DNA of 64,000 nucleotides from Pantoea agglomerans. Its GTDB lineage: Bacteria > Pseudomonadota > Gammaproteobacteria > Enterobacterales > Enterobacteriaceae. Of this stretch, positions 1 to 11,406 are shown one piece after another. The notes under the pieces are model-generated. The model had not been told where the DNA came from. It was given only the letters and a program-made list of their open reading frames with translations, and did no database searches. Each line of letters begins with the position of its first letter. Position 1 is the first letter of the stretch. The stretch is from assembly GCF_021397715.1 (NCBI RefSeq), contig NZ_CP090207.1, positions 1 through 64,000 of the forward strand. The letters are read 5' to 3'. Made by a program: the position numbers and the translations under genes.

Positions 1-1413
1 GTGTCACTTACGCTTTGGCAACAGTGTCTTGCCCGTTTGCAGGATGAGCTTCCTGCCACCGAATTCAGCATGTGGATTCGTCCACTACAGGCTGAGTTAA
101 ACGACAATACGCTTGCCTTGTATGCTCCAAATCGCTTCGTACTCGACTGGGTTCGGGACAAATACCTCAACAGCATTAACGCATTACTGAATGAATTCTG
201 CGGGCCAAACGTACCGTTATTGCGTTTTGAAGTGGGGACACGCCCGGTTCAGCAAACGGCCGCTGTCAGCCAGCCGGTGATGGCCAGCGTGAGCGCGCCT
301 GCTATTCCGGTACAGAGCCACATCCGTCCGGCCCCGACGCAGATCATGCGTCCAAGCTGGGATAACGTGCCGGCGCCCGCTGATGTGACCTATCGCTCGA
401 ATGTGAATAACCGCCATAACTTCGATAACTTCGTTGAAGGTAAATCTAACCAGCTGGCGCGCGCGGCGGCACGTCAGGTGGCCGATAATCCAGGCGGCGC
501 GTATAACCCGTTGTTCCTCTATGGCGGCACCGGTCTGGGGAAAACTCACCTGCTGCACGCGGTGGGTAACGGCATTATTGCGCGTAAACCCAATGCCAAA
601 GTGGTTTACATGCACTCCGAGCGCTTCGTCCAGGACATGGTCAAGGCGCTGCAGAACAACGCGATCGAAGAGTTTAAGCGCTACTACCGTTCGGTCGATG
701 CGCTGCTGATCGATGATATTCAGTTCTTCGCCAATAAAGAGCGCTCGCAGGAAGAGTTCTTCCACACCTTTAATGCCTTATTAGAAGGCAATCAGCAGAT
801 CATCCTGACCTCGGATCGTTATCCAAAAGAGATCAACGGGGTGGAAGATCGTCTGAAGTCACGTTTTGGCTGGGGGTTAACGGTGGCGATCGAGCCGCCT
901 GAACTGGAAACGCGCGTGGCGATCCTGATGAAGAAAGCGGATGAGAATGACATTCGTCTGCCTGGCGAAGTGGCCTTCTTTATTGCTAAGCGGTTACGCT
1001 CCAACGTGCGTGAACTGGAAGGCGCACTGAATCGCGTGATCGCCAACGCCAACTTTACCGGTCGGGCGATCACCATCGACTTCGTGCGCGAAGCGCTGCG
1101 CGATCTGCTGGCGCTGCAGGAAAAGCTGGTCACCATTGATAATATTCAGAAGACCGTGGCTGAGTACTACAAAATTAAGGTCGCGGATCTGCTGTCCAAG
1201 CGCCGCTCGCGTTCCGTGGCGCGTCCGCGCCAGATGGCGATGGCGATGGCTAAGGAACTGACCAACCACAGCTTGCCAGAAATTGGTGATGCCTTTGGCG
1301 GTCGCGACCACACGACGGTGCTTCATGCCTGCCGCAAGATAGAGCAGCTGCGTGAAGAGAGCCACGATATTAAAGAAGATTTCTCTAATCTCATCAGAAC
1401 ATTATCTTCCTGA
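1..1413 (+). CDS. dnaA: Chromosomal replication initiator DnaA
   Basis: AAA+ ATPase that binds DnaA boxes at oriC, melts the origin and loads the DnaB-DnaC helicase. The 470-residue protein shows the N-terminal DnaB-interaction domain I (residues 1-80), a variable proline-rich linker (85-130), Walker A GGTGLGKT near 175-182, Walker B LLIDDIQ near 235-241, and the domain IV DNA-binding signature [12 protein letters not shown] near 436-447. The start is GTG at position 1 ([13 protein letters not shown]), the usual enterobacterial start, so the window was probably cut at the conventional chromosome origin of numbering and the promoter lies outside. dnaN follows after 4 bp, as in the standard dnaA-dnaN-recF-gyrB cluster. 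Length is close to the E. coli protein. Identification is secure. Confidence 0.99.
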   Translation: MSLTLWQQCLARLQDELPATEFSMWIRPLQAELNDNTLALYAPNRFVLDWVRDKYLNSINALLNEFCGPNVPLLRFEVGTRPVQQTAAVSQPVMASVSAPAIPVQSHIRPAPTQIMRPSWDNVPAPADVTYRSNVNNRHNFDNFVEGKSNQLARAAARQVADNPGGAYNPLFLYGGTGLGKTHLLHAVGNGIIARKPNAKVVYMHSERFVQDMVKALQNNAIEEFKRYYRSVDALLIDDIQFFANKERSQEEFFHTFNALLEGNQQIILTSDRYPKEINGVEDRLKSRFGWGLTVAIEPPELETRVAILMKKADENDIRLPGEVAFFIAKRLRSNVRELEGALNRVIANANFTGRAITIDFVREALRDLLALQEKLVTIDNIQKTVAEYYKIKVADLLSKRRSRSVARPRQMAMAMAKELTNHSLPEIGDAFGGRDHTTVLHACRKIEQLREESHDIKEDFSNLIRTLSS

Positions 1414-1417
1414 CGCT

Positions 1418-2518
1418 ATGAAATTTATTGTTGAACGTGAGCAGTTACTGAAGCCGCTGCAACAGGTAAGCGGCCCGCTAGGCGGTCGCCCGACGCTGCC
1501 GATCCTTGGAAACCTGCTGTTGCAGGTGACGGAAGGAACGCTGTTGCTGACCGGTACCGATTTAGAAATGGAGATGGTGGCGCGGGTTGCCCTGACGCAG
1601 GCGCATGAGCCTGGCGCAACCACCGTGCCGGCACGGAAATTCCTCGATATCTGTCGCGGATTGCCGGAAGGCGCGGAGATCACCCTGGCGCTGGAAGGCG
1701 ATCGCATGTTAGTGCGTTCCGGCCGCAGCCGTTTCTCGCTGTCGACCCTGCCCGCCAGCGATTTCCCGAATCTCGACGACTGGCAGAGTGAAGTTGAATT
1801 TACCCTGCCGCAGGCGACGCTGAAACGGCTGATCGAAGCGACCCAGTTTTCCATGGCGCATCAGGATGTTCGCTACTACCTCAACGGGATGATGTTTGAA
1901 ACCGAAGGGGAAGAGCTGCGCACCGTAGCCACCGACGGTCACCGTCTGGCGGTCTGCTCAATGCCGATCGGCCAGGCGCTGCCGAGTCATTCGGTAATTG
2001 TGCCGCGTAAAGGAGTGATTGAGCTGCTGCGTCTGCTGGATGGCGGCGATAACCCGCTGCAGGTCCAGATTGGCGGCAGCAATATCCGGGCGCACGTCGG
2101 TGACTTTATCTTCACATCGAAGCTGGTTGATGGTCGTTTCCCTGATTATCGCCGCGTATTGCCGAAGAATCCCGATAAAGCGCTGGAAGCGGGCTGCGAT
2201 CTGTTGAAGCAGGCCTTTGCCCGCGCGGCGATCCTGTCGAATGAAAAATTCCGCGGCGTTCGCCTCTATATCACCGAAAATCAGCTGAAAATCACCGCCA
2301 ATAACCCTGAACAGGAAGAAGCGGAAGAGATGCTGGACGTCAGCTACAACGGCACCGAACTGGAGATTGGCTTCAACGTCAGTTACGTGCTGGATGTACT
2401 GAACGCACTGAAGTGCGAAAACGTTCGTCTGCTGCTGACCGACTCGGTATCGAGCGTGCAGATTGAGGATGTGGCGAGTCCGGCGGCGGCCTATGTCGTG
2501 ATGCCCATGCGCTTGTAG
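1418..2518 (+). CDS. dnaN: DNA polymerase III beta sliding clamp
   Basis: Ring-shaped processivity clamp that tethers polymerase III and many repair factors to DNA. The protein is 366 residues, the normal length, starting MKFIVEREQLLKPLQ and ending with the conserved VMPMRL tail. The ATG at 1418 was chosen over an upstream in-frame codon at 1352, which lies inside dnaA. The short gap to dnaA indicates co-transcription. Unlike E. coli, where recF follows almost directly, here a 229-bp segment with an ERIC-like repeat separates dnaN from recF. Confidence 0.99.
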   Translation: MKFIVEREQLLKPLQQVSGPLGGRPTLPILGNLLLQVTEGTLLLTGTDLEMEMVARVALTQAHEPGATTVPARKFLDICRGLPEGAEITLALEGDRMLVRSGRSRFSLSTLPASDFPNLDDWQSEVEFTLPQATLKRLIEATQFSMAHQDVRYYLNGMMFETEGEELRTVATDGHRLAVCSMPIGQALPSHSVIVPRKGVIELLRLLDGGDNPLQVQIGGSNIRAHVGDFIFTSKLVDGRFPDYRRVLPKNPDKALEAGCDLLKQAFARAAILSNEKFRGVRLYITENQLKITANNPEQEEAEEMLDVSYNGTELEIGFNVSYVLDVLNALKCENVRLLLTDSVSSVQIEDVASPAAAYVVMPMRL

Positions 2519-2524
2519 AATATA

Positions 2525-2690
2525 TCGGCCTGGCTTACTTGCCATTCTGATTCCGGGCAGTGCTCGTCCCTGGTCACATACTTCAGTATGCTCCCAGGGC
2601 CTGCGCGCTGGCCGGAACCAGACTGGCTGCGACGCCGACGGCCTGGTGACTGGGATACCGGGCAAACTGGCTTCGACGTTAACGCCCTGG
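2525..2690. repeat. ERIC-like imperfect palindromic intergenic repeat
   Basis: The dnaN-recF gap holds an imperfect palindrome whose core, GTCACATACTTCAGTATG (about 2571-2588) flanked by CCCTGG and CCAGGG, resembles the central hairpin of enterobacterial repetitive intergenic consensus elements. On the minus strand the order CCCTGGGAGC-ATAC-GTATGTGACCAGGG matches the ERIC core pattern of a C-rich arm, AGCTTAC, GTAAGTGAC and a G-rich arm. Exact ends are not certain and the family assignment is by eye only. Confidence 0.55.
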
Positions 2691-2747
2691 ATCGGCAGGT
2701 CAAATCCCAGGCCCAAAACTTTATTGCCCTTCACGCTGGACTGATTC

Positions 2748-3833
2748 ATGGCTTTAACCCGCCTCCTTATCAAAGATTTTCGTAATATCGAACAGGCTGA
2801 CCTGGCGTTAGCGCCCGGCTTCAATTTTCTGGTCGGCGCCAATGGCAGCGGTAAAACCAGCGTATTAGAGGCGATTTACACCCTGGGCCACGGCCGGGCG
2901 TTTCGCAGCCTGCAGGCGGGCCGCGTGATCCGTCATGATGAGGCAGCGTTTGTGCTGCATGGCCGGCTGGAAGGTAAAGAGCGGGAAATCGCTGTCGGAC
3001 TGACCAAAAACCGCGCCGGTGACAGCAAAGTACGTATCGACGGCAGCGATGGTCACAAAGTAGCTGAACTGGCGCAGCTGTTGCCGATGCAGTTAATCAC
3101 TCCCGAAGGGTTTACTTTGCTCAACGGTGGCCCCAAATACCGTAGAGCCTATGTCGACTGGGGCTGTTTCCATAATACGCCCGGTTTTTTCAACGCCTGG
3201 AGCAACCTGCGCCGCCTGTTAAAACAGCGTAACGCCGCGCTGCGCCAGGTGTCACGCTACAGTCAGATCCGTCCCTGGGATCAGGAGCTGGTGCCGCTGG
3301 CGGAACAGATCAGCCTGTGGCGCGCCGAATACAGTGCGGCGATTTCGGCGGAGATTACCGCCACCTGCAGCCAGTTCCTGCCTGAATTTGATCTGCGCTT
3401 TTCGTTTCAGCGCGGCTGGGATAAAGAGAGCGATTACGGCGAGTTACTGGAACGTAACTTTGAGCGCGATCGCGCCCTGACCTATACCGCCAGCGGTCCT
3501 CATAAAGCCGATTTTCGTATTCGGGCTGAAGGGACGCCGGTGGAAGATTTACTCTCACGCGGGCAGTTAAAACTGCTGATGTGTGCATTGCGTCTGGCAC
3601 AGGGCGAGTTCCTGACAAGCCAGAGCGGACGCCGCTGTGTTTACCTGATTGATGACTTTGCCTCGGAACTGGATGACAGCCGTCGACGCCTGCTGGCGGA
3701 GCGGTTAAAAGCGACCCAGGCACAGGTGTTTGTCAGCGCAATTTCTGCCGAGCATGTAATCGACATGACCGATGAAAAGGGCAAGATGTTCCGCGTGGAA
3801 CAGGGTAAAATAGCGGTTCAACCTGAAGATTAA
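2748..3833 (+). CDS. recF: DNA replication and repair protein RecF
   Basis: SMC/ABC-type ATPase that, with RecO and RecR, loads RecA onto gapped single-stranded DNA at stalled forks. The 361-residue protein has Walker A GANGSGKT near residues 30-37, an ABC-like signature around [10 protein letters not shown], and a Walker B region [11 protein letters not shown] in the C-terminal third. The start is [15 protein letters not shown]. It sits between dnaN and gyrB as in other enterobacteria, but is separated from dnaN by a repeat, so it may depend on read-through or an internal dnaN promoter. Confidence 0.98.
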   Translation: MALTRLLIKDFRNIEQADLALAPGFNFLVGANGSGKTSVLEAIYTLGHGRAFRSLQAGRVIRHDEAAFVLHGRLEGKEREIAVGLTKNRAGDSKVRIDGSDGHKVAELAQLLPMQLITPEGFTLLNGGPKYRRAYVDWGCFHNTPGFFNAWSNLRRLLKQRNAALRQVSRYSQIRPWDQELVPLAEQISLWRAEYSAAISAEITATCSQFLPEFDLRFSFQRGWDKESDYGELLERNFERDRALTYTASGPHKADFRIRAEGTPVEDLLSRGQLKLLMCALRLAQGEFLTSQSGRRCVYLIDDFASELDDSRRRLLAERLKATQAQVFVSAISAEHVIDMTDEKGKMFRVEQGKIAVQPED

Positions 3834-6260
<2,427 letters not shown>

Positions 6261-6278
6261 TCGGCTGCTGACGTAACA

Positions 6279-6309
6279 GGCCATCACGCGAGTGATGGCC
6301 TTTTTTTTT
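6279..6309 (+). terminator. Rho-independent terminator after gyrB
   Basis: Perfect 9-bp stem GGCCATCAC / GTGATGGCC with loop GCGA, directly followed by nine T residues. It ends the dnaA-dnaN-recF-gyrB cluster. Confidence 0.93.
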
Positions 6310-6455
6310 GCGCAGCCGTCTGAAAACCACGGCGATTGCCCCATGTTGCCTGCAGGCTGCGATCGCGATCACTTTTTAGCCTGCGTCCCTCTCTTACTCT
6401 TGTCTCTCTTTGCGCCTCTGTGGCGCACTATTCTGTTCTGACAGGGAGTTAAACC

Positions 6456-6935
6456 ATGATTATTTGCGATCGTCGCGACTGGGCCAGAGAACGTCACGCC
6501 TTTCATCCGGTGGTTGACCAGGCGATAAGCTGGATTGCTGAGACCGATTTCAGCCAGCTCGAAACCGGCAAATATGCCATTCTGCCCGACGATAAAATGT
6601 TCTGTCTGGTGCAGGAGATGATGACCGAGCCGGCCAGTGCGCGTAAGGCTGAGTCCCATTTTAGCTACATCGATATCCAGTATCTGCTTGAAGGCACTGA
6701 AAATATCGGCGTGGCCCGGGCGCATCCGGATCAGCAGGTGACCGAAGATTTTGCCCAGCAGCGCGACGTGGTTTTTTATCAGCAGACGCTGAACGAATCG
6801 ATGTTCACCCTGACGCCCGGTATGTTTGCGCTGTTTTTCCCGCACGACGTGCATCGTCCCTGCTGCGCGCCCGCCGAACCGGCCCGCATCCGAAAAGCCG
6901 TGATCAAAATCCACCGCGATCTCTTTACCGGCTAA
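6456..6935 (+). CDS. YhcH/YjgK/YiaL family protein
   Basis: A 159-residue cupin-like protein of the YhcH/YjgK/YiaL (DUF386) family, related to the small beta-galactosidase subunit EbgC. Family hallmarks visible are the SHFSYIDIQYLLEG stretch (about 69-82) and the C-terminal FFPHDVHRPCCAP segment (about 128-140), where the histidines usually bind a metal. Members are associated with handling of sugar acids or amino sugars, but the exact reaction is not established for most. A ribosome site (AGGGAG) precedes the ATG. The gene is a single cistron between gyrB and yidA and may have been recruited next to the sugar-acid genes that follow. Confidence 0.85.
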   Translation: MIICDRRDWARERHAFHPVVDQAISWIAETDFSQLETGKYAILPDDKMFCLVQEMMTEPASARKAESHFSYIDIQYLLEGTENIGVARAHPDQQVTEDFAQQRDVVFYQQTLNESMFTLTPGMFALFFPHDVHRPCCAPAEPARIRKAVIKIHRDLFTG

Positions 6936-7035
6936 GCTCCGGGTGTCAGTCATTTGTCATCGCTTGCCACTAAACTGGTCAATGTGAGCTGAATCGCGCT
7001 AGCATTGAGTAAAACCCAGACGCAACGAGGACCCT

Positions 7036-7845
7036 ATGGCTATTAAATTGATCGCTATCGACATGGATGGCACCCTGCTTAATCCGCAACACGAAATCAC
7101 GCCGGGCGTGAAATCCGCCCTGGATCGCGCCCGCCAGCAAGGGGTTTCGATTGTACTGACCACCGGCCGGCCGTTTGTCGGTATCCAGCGCTATCTGATG
7201 GAGCTGGATATGCAGGCGCCGGGTCAGTATGCGATCAGTAACAACGGTGCGCTGGTCCATCAGGCCGAAGACGGTGAATGCGTGGCGGAAGTGACGCTGA
7301 CCTTTGACGACTATCTCTACATTGAGCAGCTGGCGCGTGAGCTGGGCGTACATTTCCAGGCCTTCGACAAATCTCACCTCTATACGCCGAACAAAGACAT
7401 CAGTGAATACACCATCCACGAAGCGAGCCTGACCGGGATTCCGGTGCGCTACCGCGCCGTTGACGAGATGGATCGCGCCACCCGTTTTCCCAAACTGATG
7501 ATGATCGATCGCCCTGCTCTGCTGGACGCGGCGATTGCTCGTCTGCCTGAACAGGCGCGCCAGACCTACACCATCCTGAAGAGTGCGCCTTACTACCTCG
7601 AAATTCTTGATCGCCGGGTCAACAAGGGCCAGGGCGTAAAAATGCTGGCGGAGAAACTTGGGCTGAAGCAGGAAGAAGTGATGGCGATTGGCGATCAGGA
7701 AAACGATCTGGCGATGATTGAGTATGCCGGCACCGGAGTAGCGATGGGTAATGCCATTGATTCGGTTAAGAAAATCGCCCAGTTCGTGACCAAAACCAAT
7801 ATGGAAGATGGCGTCGCACACGCGATTGAAGAGCTGGTATTGTAA
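7036..7845 (+). CDS. yidA: Sugar-phosphate phosphatase YidA (HAD family)
   Basis: Cytosolic HAD-superfamily (Cof-type) phosphatase that dephosphorylates sugar phosphates. The 269-residue protein carries the nucleophile motif DMDGTLL at 9-15 with both aspartates, the TTGRP motif II, a large C2-type cap, and the acidic motif IV GDQENDLAMI near 215. Length and position upstream of the dgo operon match E. coli yidA. An AACGAGGA ribosome site precedes the ATG. Confidence 0.95.
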   Translation: MAIKLIAIDMDGTLLNPQHEITPGVKSALDRARQQGVSIVLTTGRPFVGIQRYLMELDMQAPGQYAISNNGALVHQAEDGECVAEVTLTFDDYLYIEQLARELGVHFQAFDKSHLYTPNKDISEYTIHEASLTGIPVRYRAVDEMDRATRFPKLMMIDRPALLDAAIARLPEQARQTYTILKSAPYYLEILDRRVNKGQGVKMLAEKLGLKQEEVMAIGDQENDLAMIEYAGTGVAMGNAIDSVKKIAQFVTKTNMEDGVAHAIEELVL

Positions 7846-7905
7846 ATCGTCCGTTTTGTTGCTGACAGGCTACAGCGCAACAGATTGTCTGTTTTGTGAT
7901 CAGGA

Positions 7906-7937
7906 TTGTAGTACAACCTTGATAGGTGGTACTACAA
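7906..7937. promoter_or_regulatory. Two FadR-type operators for DgoR
   Basis: TTGTAGTACAA at 7906-7916 is a perfect 11-bp palindrome about one G, and TGGTACTACAA at 7927-7937 is a second copy with the same spacing of conserved bases. Both fit the FadR-subfamily GntR operator form TNGTNNNACNA. The centres are 21 bp apart, two helical turns, so two dimers would sit on one face of the DNA. They lie 40-70 bp upstream of dgoR, consistent with autorepression of the dgo operon and release by galactonate. Confidence 0.8.
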
Positions 7938-7976
7938 TTTTTGCTCAGGCATGGGCCGGGCAAAGGAACACAGACA

Positions 7977-8675
7977 GTGGAAAAGCAGGATGTCAGCAAA
8001 ACCGATCGGATTCTTTTAACGCTGGGCGAAGAGATTGTCTCCGGCCAGTTTGCGGCAGGCCAGCCGTTGCCCGCCGAGGCGGACCTGTGCGAACGGTTCG
8101 CTACCTCCCGTAATATCATCCGCGAAGTCTATCGCTCCCTGACCGCGAAACGCCTGATTGAAATTAAGCGTTACCGCGGCGCCTTTGTCACTCCGCATCA
8201 GCAGTGGAACTTCCTCGACAGCGACGTGCTGCAATGGTCGTTAAAGCACAATCACGACCCGAAGCTCATCGCCGCGATGAACGATGTGCGGGTGCTGGTC
8301 GAGCCACAGCTGGCGCGCTGGTCAGCCGAACGCGCGACCTCACAGGATTTAGCCGGTATCGAGCAGGCGCTCAACGATATGATCGCCTGGCACGACGATC
8401 GTGATGCCTTTAACGAGGCCGATATGCGCTACCACGAGGCGCTGCTGGCCTCTGTGCACAATCCCATTCTGCAACAGCTCAGCATCGCGCTGGTTCAGCT
8501 ACAGAAAGCAGTGTTTGCCCGCACCTACCGCGCCGATCGCGACAACATGCCGCAAACCCTGCGTGAACATCAGAACCTGTTCGATGCCATTCGTCATCAG
8601 GATGCTGACGCCGCAGAAGCAGCGGCACGCGCCATGATCGCCAGTTCAACCCAACGCCTGAAGGAGATCGTGTGA
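7977..8675 (+). CDS. dgoR: D-galactonate operon repressor DgoR (GntR/FadR family)
   Basis: Transcriptional repressor of galactonate use. The 232-residue protein has an N-terminal winged helix (LPAEADLCERFATSRNIIRE) and a C-terminal FCD ligand domain with the metal or ligand histidines expected of FadR relatives (MRYHEALLASVHNP). The GTG at 7977 is preferred because AAAGGA lies about 10 nt upstream and the resulting N-terminus aligns with E. coli DgoR; the frame is open further upstream to 7926. The last codons overlap dgoK by 4 bp, so the regulator is the first gene of its own operon. Confidence 0.93.
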   Translation: MEKQDVSKTDRILLTLGEEIVSGQFAAGQPLPAEADLCERFATSRNIIREVYRSLTAKRLIEIKRYRGAFVTPHQQWNFLDSDVLQWSLKHNHDPKLIAAMNDVRVLVEPQLARWSAERATSQDLAGIEQALNDMIAWHDDRDAFNEADMRYHEALLASVHNPILQQLSIALVQLQKAVFARTYRADRDNMPQTLREHQNLFDAIRHQDADAAEAAARAMIASSTQRLKEIV

Positions 8676-9547
8676 GTCACTATATCGCGCTTGACTGGGG
8701 CTCGACCAACCTGCGCGCCTGGTATTACCGCGACGGAGAGTGTATGGATAGCCGACAATCTGAATCAGGCGTGACGCGCTTAAACGGCCGCAGCCACCAG
8801 CAGGTATTTGACGAAATCACTCAGCACTGGCCGGTGGATGCGGTGCCGGTAGTGATGGCGGGCATGGTGGGCAGCAACGCCGGCTGGCTGCCCGCGCCTT
8901 ATCTTTCCTGCCCACAGGCGCTGGACACCCTCGCGGCGCAGCTGACCGTGGCCGGTGAAAAGCGCTGGATCGTGCCGGGATTAAGCGTCAGCCGCCGCGA
9001 TAATCACAACGTGATGCGCGGTGAAGAGACCCAGCTGCTGGGGGCGCAAACGCTGGCACCGGCGGAACTGATCGTGATGCCCGGCACCCATTCCAAATGG
9101 GTGCAATGTGAAGGACGTTACGTCACCGATTTCCGCACTCTGATGACCGGCGAACTGCATCATCTGCTGCTGAACCACGCCCTGATCGGCGCCGGTTTAC
9201 CGCCACAGCAGCCGGATGCGGCGGCCTTTCAGCGCGGGCTGGAAACCGGCATCAACGATCTGTCCCTGCTGGCGCGACTGTTTGAAGTGCGGGCGCAGCA
9301 TCTGCTGGGCGCGCTGGCCCCCGAGTCGGTCAGCGATTTTCTCTCCGGTTTACTGATCGGCCATGAAGTCGCCAGCCAGCAGGTGTCCCCGACGCTGAGC
9401 GGTCCGGTGACGCTGATTGCCAGCGAGTCGCTGGCCCGGCGTTATCAGGCGGCGTTTGCCCTGCTGGATATCCCGCTGCAATGGCTGGAGGGCGATCGCG
9501 CCTTCCAGCATGGAATAAGGAGAATTATCGATGACCTTACCCTTTAA
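8672..9547 (+). CDS. dgoK: 2-dehydro-3-deoxygalactonokinase
   Basis: Phosphorylates 2-keto-3-deoxy-galactonate to the 6-phosphate, the second step of the De Ley-Doudoroff galactonate route. The 291-residue protein begins with the sugar-kinase phosphate-binding strand LDWGSTNLRAW and has conserved VMPGTHSKWV and GELHHLLL segments typical of DgoK. It starts at a GTG that overlaps the dgoR stop by 4 bp (GTGA), indicating translational coupling, and overlaps dgoA by 17 bp. Confidence 0.94.
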   Translation: MSHYIALDWGSTNLRAWYYRDGECMDSRQSESGVTRLNGRSHQQVFDEITQHWPVDAVPVVMAGMVGSNAGWLPAPYLSCPQALDTLAAQLTVAGEKRWIVPGLSVSRRDNHNVMRGEETQLLGAQTLAPAELIVMPGTHSKWVQCEGRYVTDFRTLMTGELHHLLLNHALIGAGLPPQQPDAAAFQRGLETGINDLSLLARLFEVRAQHLLGALAPESVSDFLSGLLIGHEVASQQVSPTLSGPVTLIASESLARRYQAAFALLDIPLQWLEGDRAFQHGIRRIIDDLTL

Positions 9548-10148
9548 CCTGCCGCTGATTGCCATTCTGCGCGGCATCAGGCCGGACGAAGCCGAAGCAC
9601 ACATCAGCGCCCTGATTGAGGCGGGTTTTGACGCGATTGAAGTGCCGCTCAACTCACCCGACTGGCAACAGACCCTGCCGCAGATGGTGCGTCAATTTGG
9701 CGATCGGGCGCTGATCGGTGCCGGAACGGTGCTGAATGTCGCTCAGGTCAATGCCGTCGCGGCAGCGGGCGGCCGCCTGATTGTGACGCCGAATACCGAT
9801 GCAGAGGTGATCGCCGGGGCGGTCAGACAGCAGATCTGGACGGCGATCGGCTGTGCCACCGCCAGTGAGGCCTTCACCGCGCTGAACGCCGGTGCGCAGG
9901 CACTGAAAATTTTCCCGGCCTCGGCCTTTGGTCCGGCCTATATCAGGGCGATCAAAGCCGTGTTGCCGCCGGAAGTCCCGCTGTTCGCCGTCGGCGGAGT
10001 AACGCCTGAAAACCTGGCGGACTATCTGGCGGTCGGCTGCGTCGGTGCCGGACTGGGCAGCGATTTGTACCGCGCCGGTCAGCCGCTGTCGCGCACTGTA
10101 GAAAAAGCCCAGGCTTTTGTTGCTGCTTATAAGGACGCCGTACGATGA
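9531..10148 (+). CDS. dgoA: 2-dehydro-3-deoxy-6-phosphogalactonate aldolase
   Basis: Class I aldolase that cleaves 2-keto-3-deoxy-6-phosphogalactonate to pyruvate and glyceraldehyde 3-phosphate. The 205-residue TIM-barrel protein shows the KDPG-aldolase pattern: ILRGI and the catalytic glutamate in [13 protein letters not shown], and the Schiff-base lysine in LKIFPAS, followed by [11 protein letters not shown]. It overlaps both neighbours (dgoK by 17 bp, dgoD by 4 bp), so the operon is tightly packed. Confidence 0.95.
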   Translation: MTLPFNLPLIAILRGIRPDEAEAHISALIEAGFDAIEVPLNSPDWQQTLPQMVRQFGDRALIGAGTVLNVAQVNAVAAAGGRLIVTPNTDAEVIAGAVRQQIWTAIGCATASEAFTALNAGAQALKIFPASAFGPAYIRAIKAVLPPEVPLFAVGGVTPENLADYLAVGCVGAGLGSDLYRAGQPLSRTVEKAQAFVAAYKDAVR

Positions 10149-11293
10149 AAATTACTAAACTCACCACTTATCGCCTGCCGCCGCGCTGGATGTTCCTGAA
10201 GATTGAAACCGATGAGGGCCTATGCGGCTGGGGCGAGCCGGTGATTGAAGGCCGGGCGCGCAGCGTCGAAGCGGCGGTACAGGAACTGGGTGATTATCTG
10301 ATCGGCCAGGACCCGGCGCGCATTAACGACTTGTGGCAGGTGATGTACCGGGGCGGTTTCTATCGCGGCGGCCCGATCCTGATGAGCGCCATCGCCGGTA
10401 TCGATCAGGCGTTATGGGATATCAAAGGCAAAACGCTGGGCGTGCCGGTCTGGCAGCTGCTCGGCGGGCAGGTACGTGACCGGATGAAGGCCTATAGCTG
10501 GGTGGGCGGCGATCGTCCCGCCGAGGTGATTGCCGGTATTGAAACGCTGCGCGCCATCGGCATCGACACCTTCAAGCTCAACGGCTGCGCCGAGATGAGC
10601 CTGATCGATAACAGCCGTGCGGTGGATGAGGCGGTTAATACCGTGGCGCAAATCCGCGAAGTGTTCGGTAACCAGATTGAGTTTGGTCTCGATTTTCATG
10701 GCCGGGTCAGTGCGCCGATGGCGAAAATATTGATCAAAGAGCTGGAGCCTTATCGTCCGCTGTTTATTGAAGAGCCGGTGCTGGCCGAGCAGGCGGAATA
10801 CTATCCGCGTCTTGCCGCGCAAACCCACCTTCCGATTGCCGCTGGCGAACGCATGTACTCCCGCTTCGAGTTTAAGCGGGTGCTGGCAGCGGGCGGACTG
10901 GCCATCGTGCAGCCCGATCTTTCCCATGCTGGCGGCATCACGGAATGCGTAAAAATTGCGGCGATGGCGGAAGCGTATGACGTCGGGCTGGCGCCTCACT
11001 GCCCGCTCGGTCCGCTGGCGCTGGCCGCCTGTCTGCAGGTTGATTTCGTTTCGCATAACGCCGTATTCCAGGAACAGAGCATGGGCATTCACTATAATCA
11101 GGGCGCAGAACTGCTTGATTACGTAGTGAATAAAGCGGATTTCGCCATGCACACGGGCAGCTTTGCCCCACTGATGAAGCCGGGTCTCGGAGTCGAGATC
11201 GATGAAGCGCTGGTGATCGAACGCAGCCGCGACGCACCTGACTGGCGCAACCCGGTGTGGCGGCACGCCGATGGCGCCGTTGCTGAATGGTAA
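10145..11293 (+). CDS. dgoD: D-galactonate dehydratase
   Basis: Enolase-superfamily enzyme that dehydrates D-galactonate to 2-keto-3-deoxygalactonate. The 382-residue protein contains the metal ligands in order: D in GLDFHGR (about 183), E in FIEEPV (about 209), E in AGERMYSRF (about 235), and the general-base histidine in [13 protein letters not shown] (about 285). N-terminal capping domain and barrel are complete. ATGA overlap with dgoA signals coupling. Length equals E. coli DgoD. Confidence 0.96.
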   Translation: MKITKLTTYRLPPRWMFLKIETDEGLCGWGEPVIEGRARSVEAAVQELGDYLIGQDPARINDLWQVMYRGGFYRGGPILMSAIAGIDQALWDIKGKTLGVPVWQLLGGQVRDRMKAYSWVGGDRPAEVIAGIETLRAIGIDTFKLNGCAEMSLIDNSRAVDEAVNTVAQIREVFGNQIEFGLDFHGRVSAPMAKILIKELEPYRPLFIEEPVLAEQAEYYPRLAAQTHLPIAAGERMYSRFEFKRVLAAGGLAIVQPDLSHAGGITECVKIAAMAEAYDVGLAPHCPLGPLALAACLQVDFVSHNAVFQEQSMGIHYNQGAELLDYVVNKADFAMHTGSFAPLMKPGLGVEIDEALVIERSRDAPDWRNPVWRHADGAVAEW

Positions 11294-11354
11294 CCTTCGC
11301 CGCTTTACCGTAGTCGCCACCCGCTTCACCCCATAATAAGAAACACTCGCCAGG

Positions 11355-11371
11355 TCCCGCGTGATGCGGGA
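11355..11371 (+). promoter_or_regulatory. Hairpin between dgoD and the transporter gene
   Basis: A 6-bp stem TCCCGC / GCGGGA with loop GTGAT sits in the 113-bp gap between dgoD and the downstream transporter. No T run follows, so it is more likely a transcript-processing or attenuating hairpin than a terminator. Function is inferred only. Confidence 0.4.
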
Positions 11372-11406
11372 TCCGGGTCCGCTATACCCTACGTGAGGAT
11401 CTCCCG

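Noticed and set aside
1958..2842. 294-codon minus-strand frame across dnaN and recF
   Set aside because: Antisense to two secure genes and spanning the repeat; no recognisable domain.
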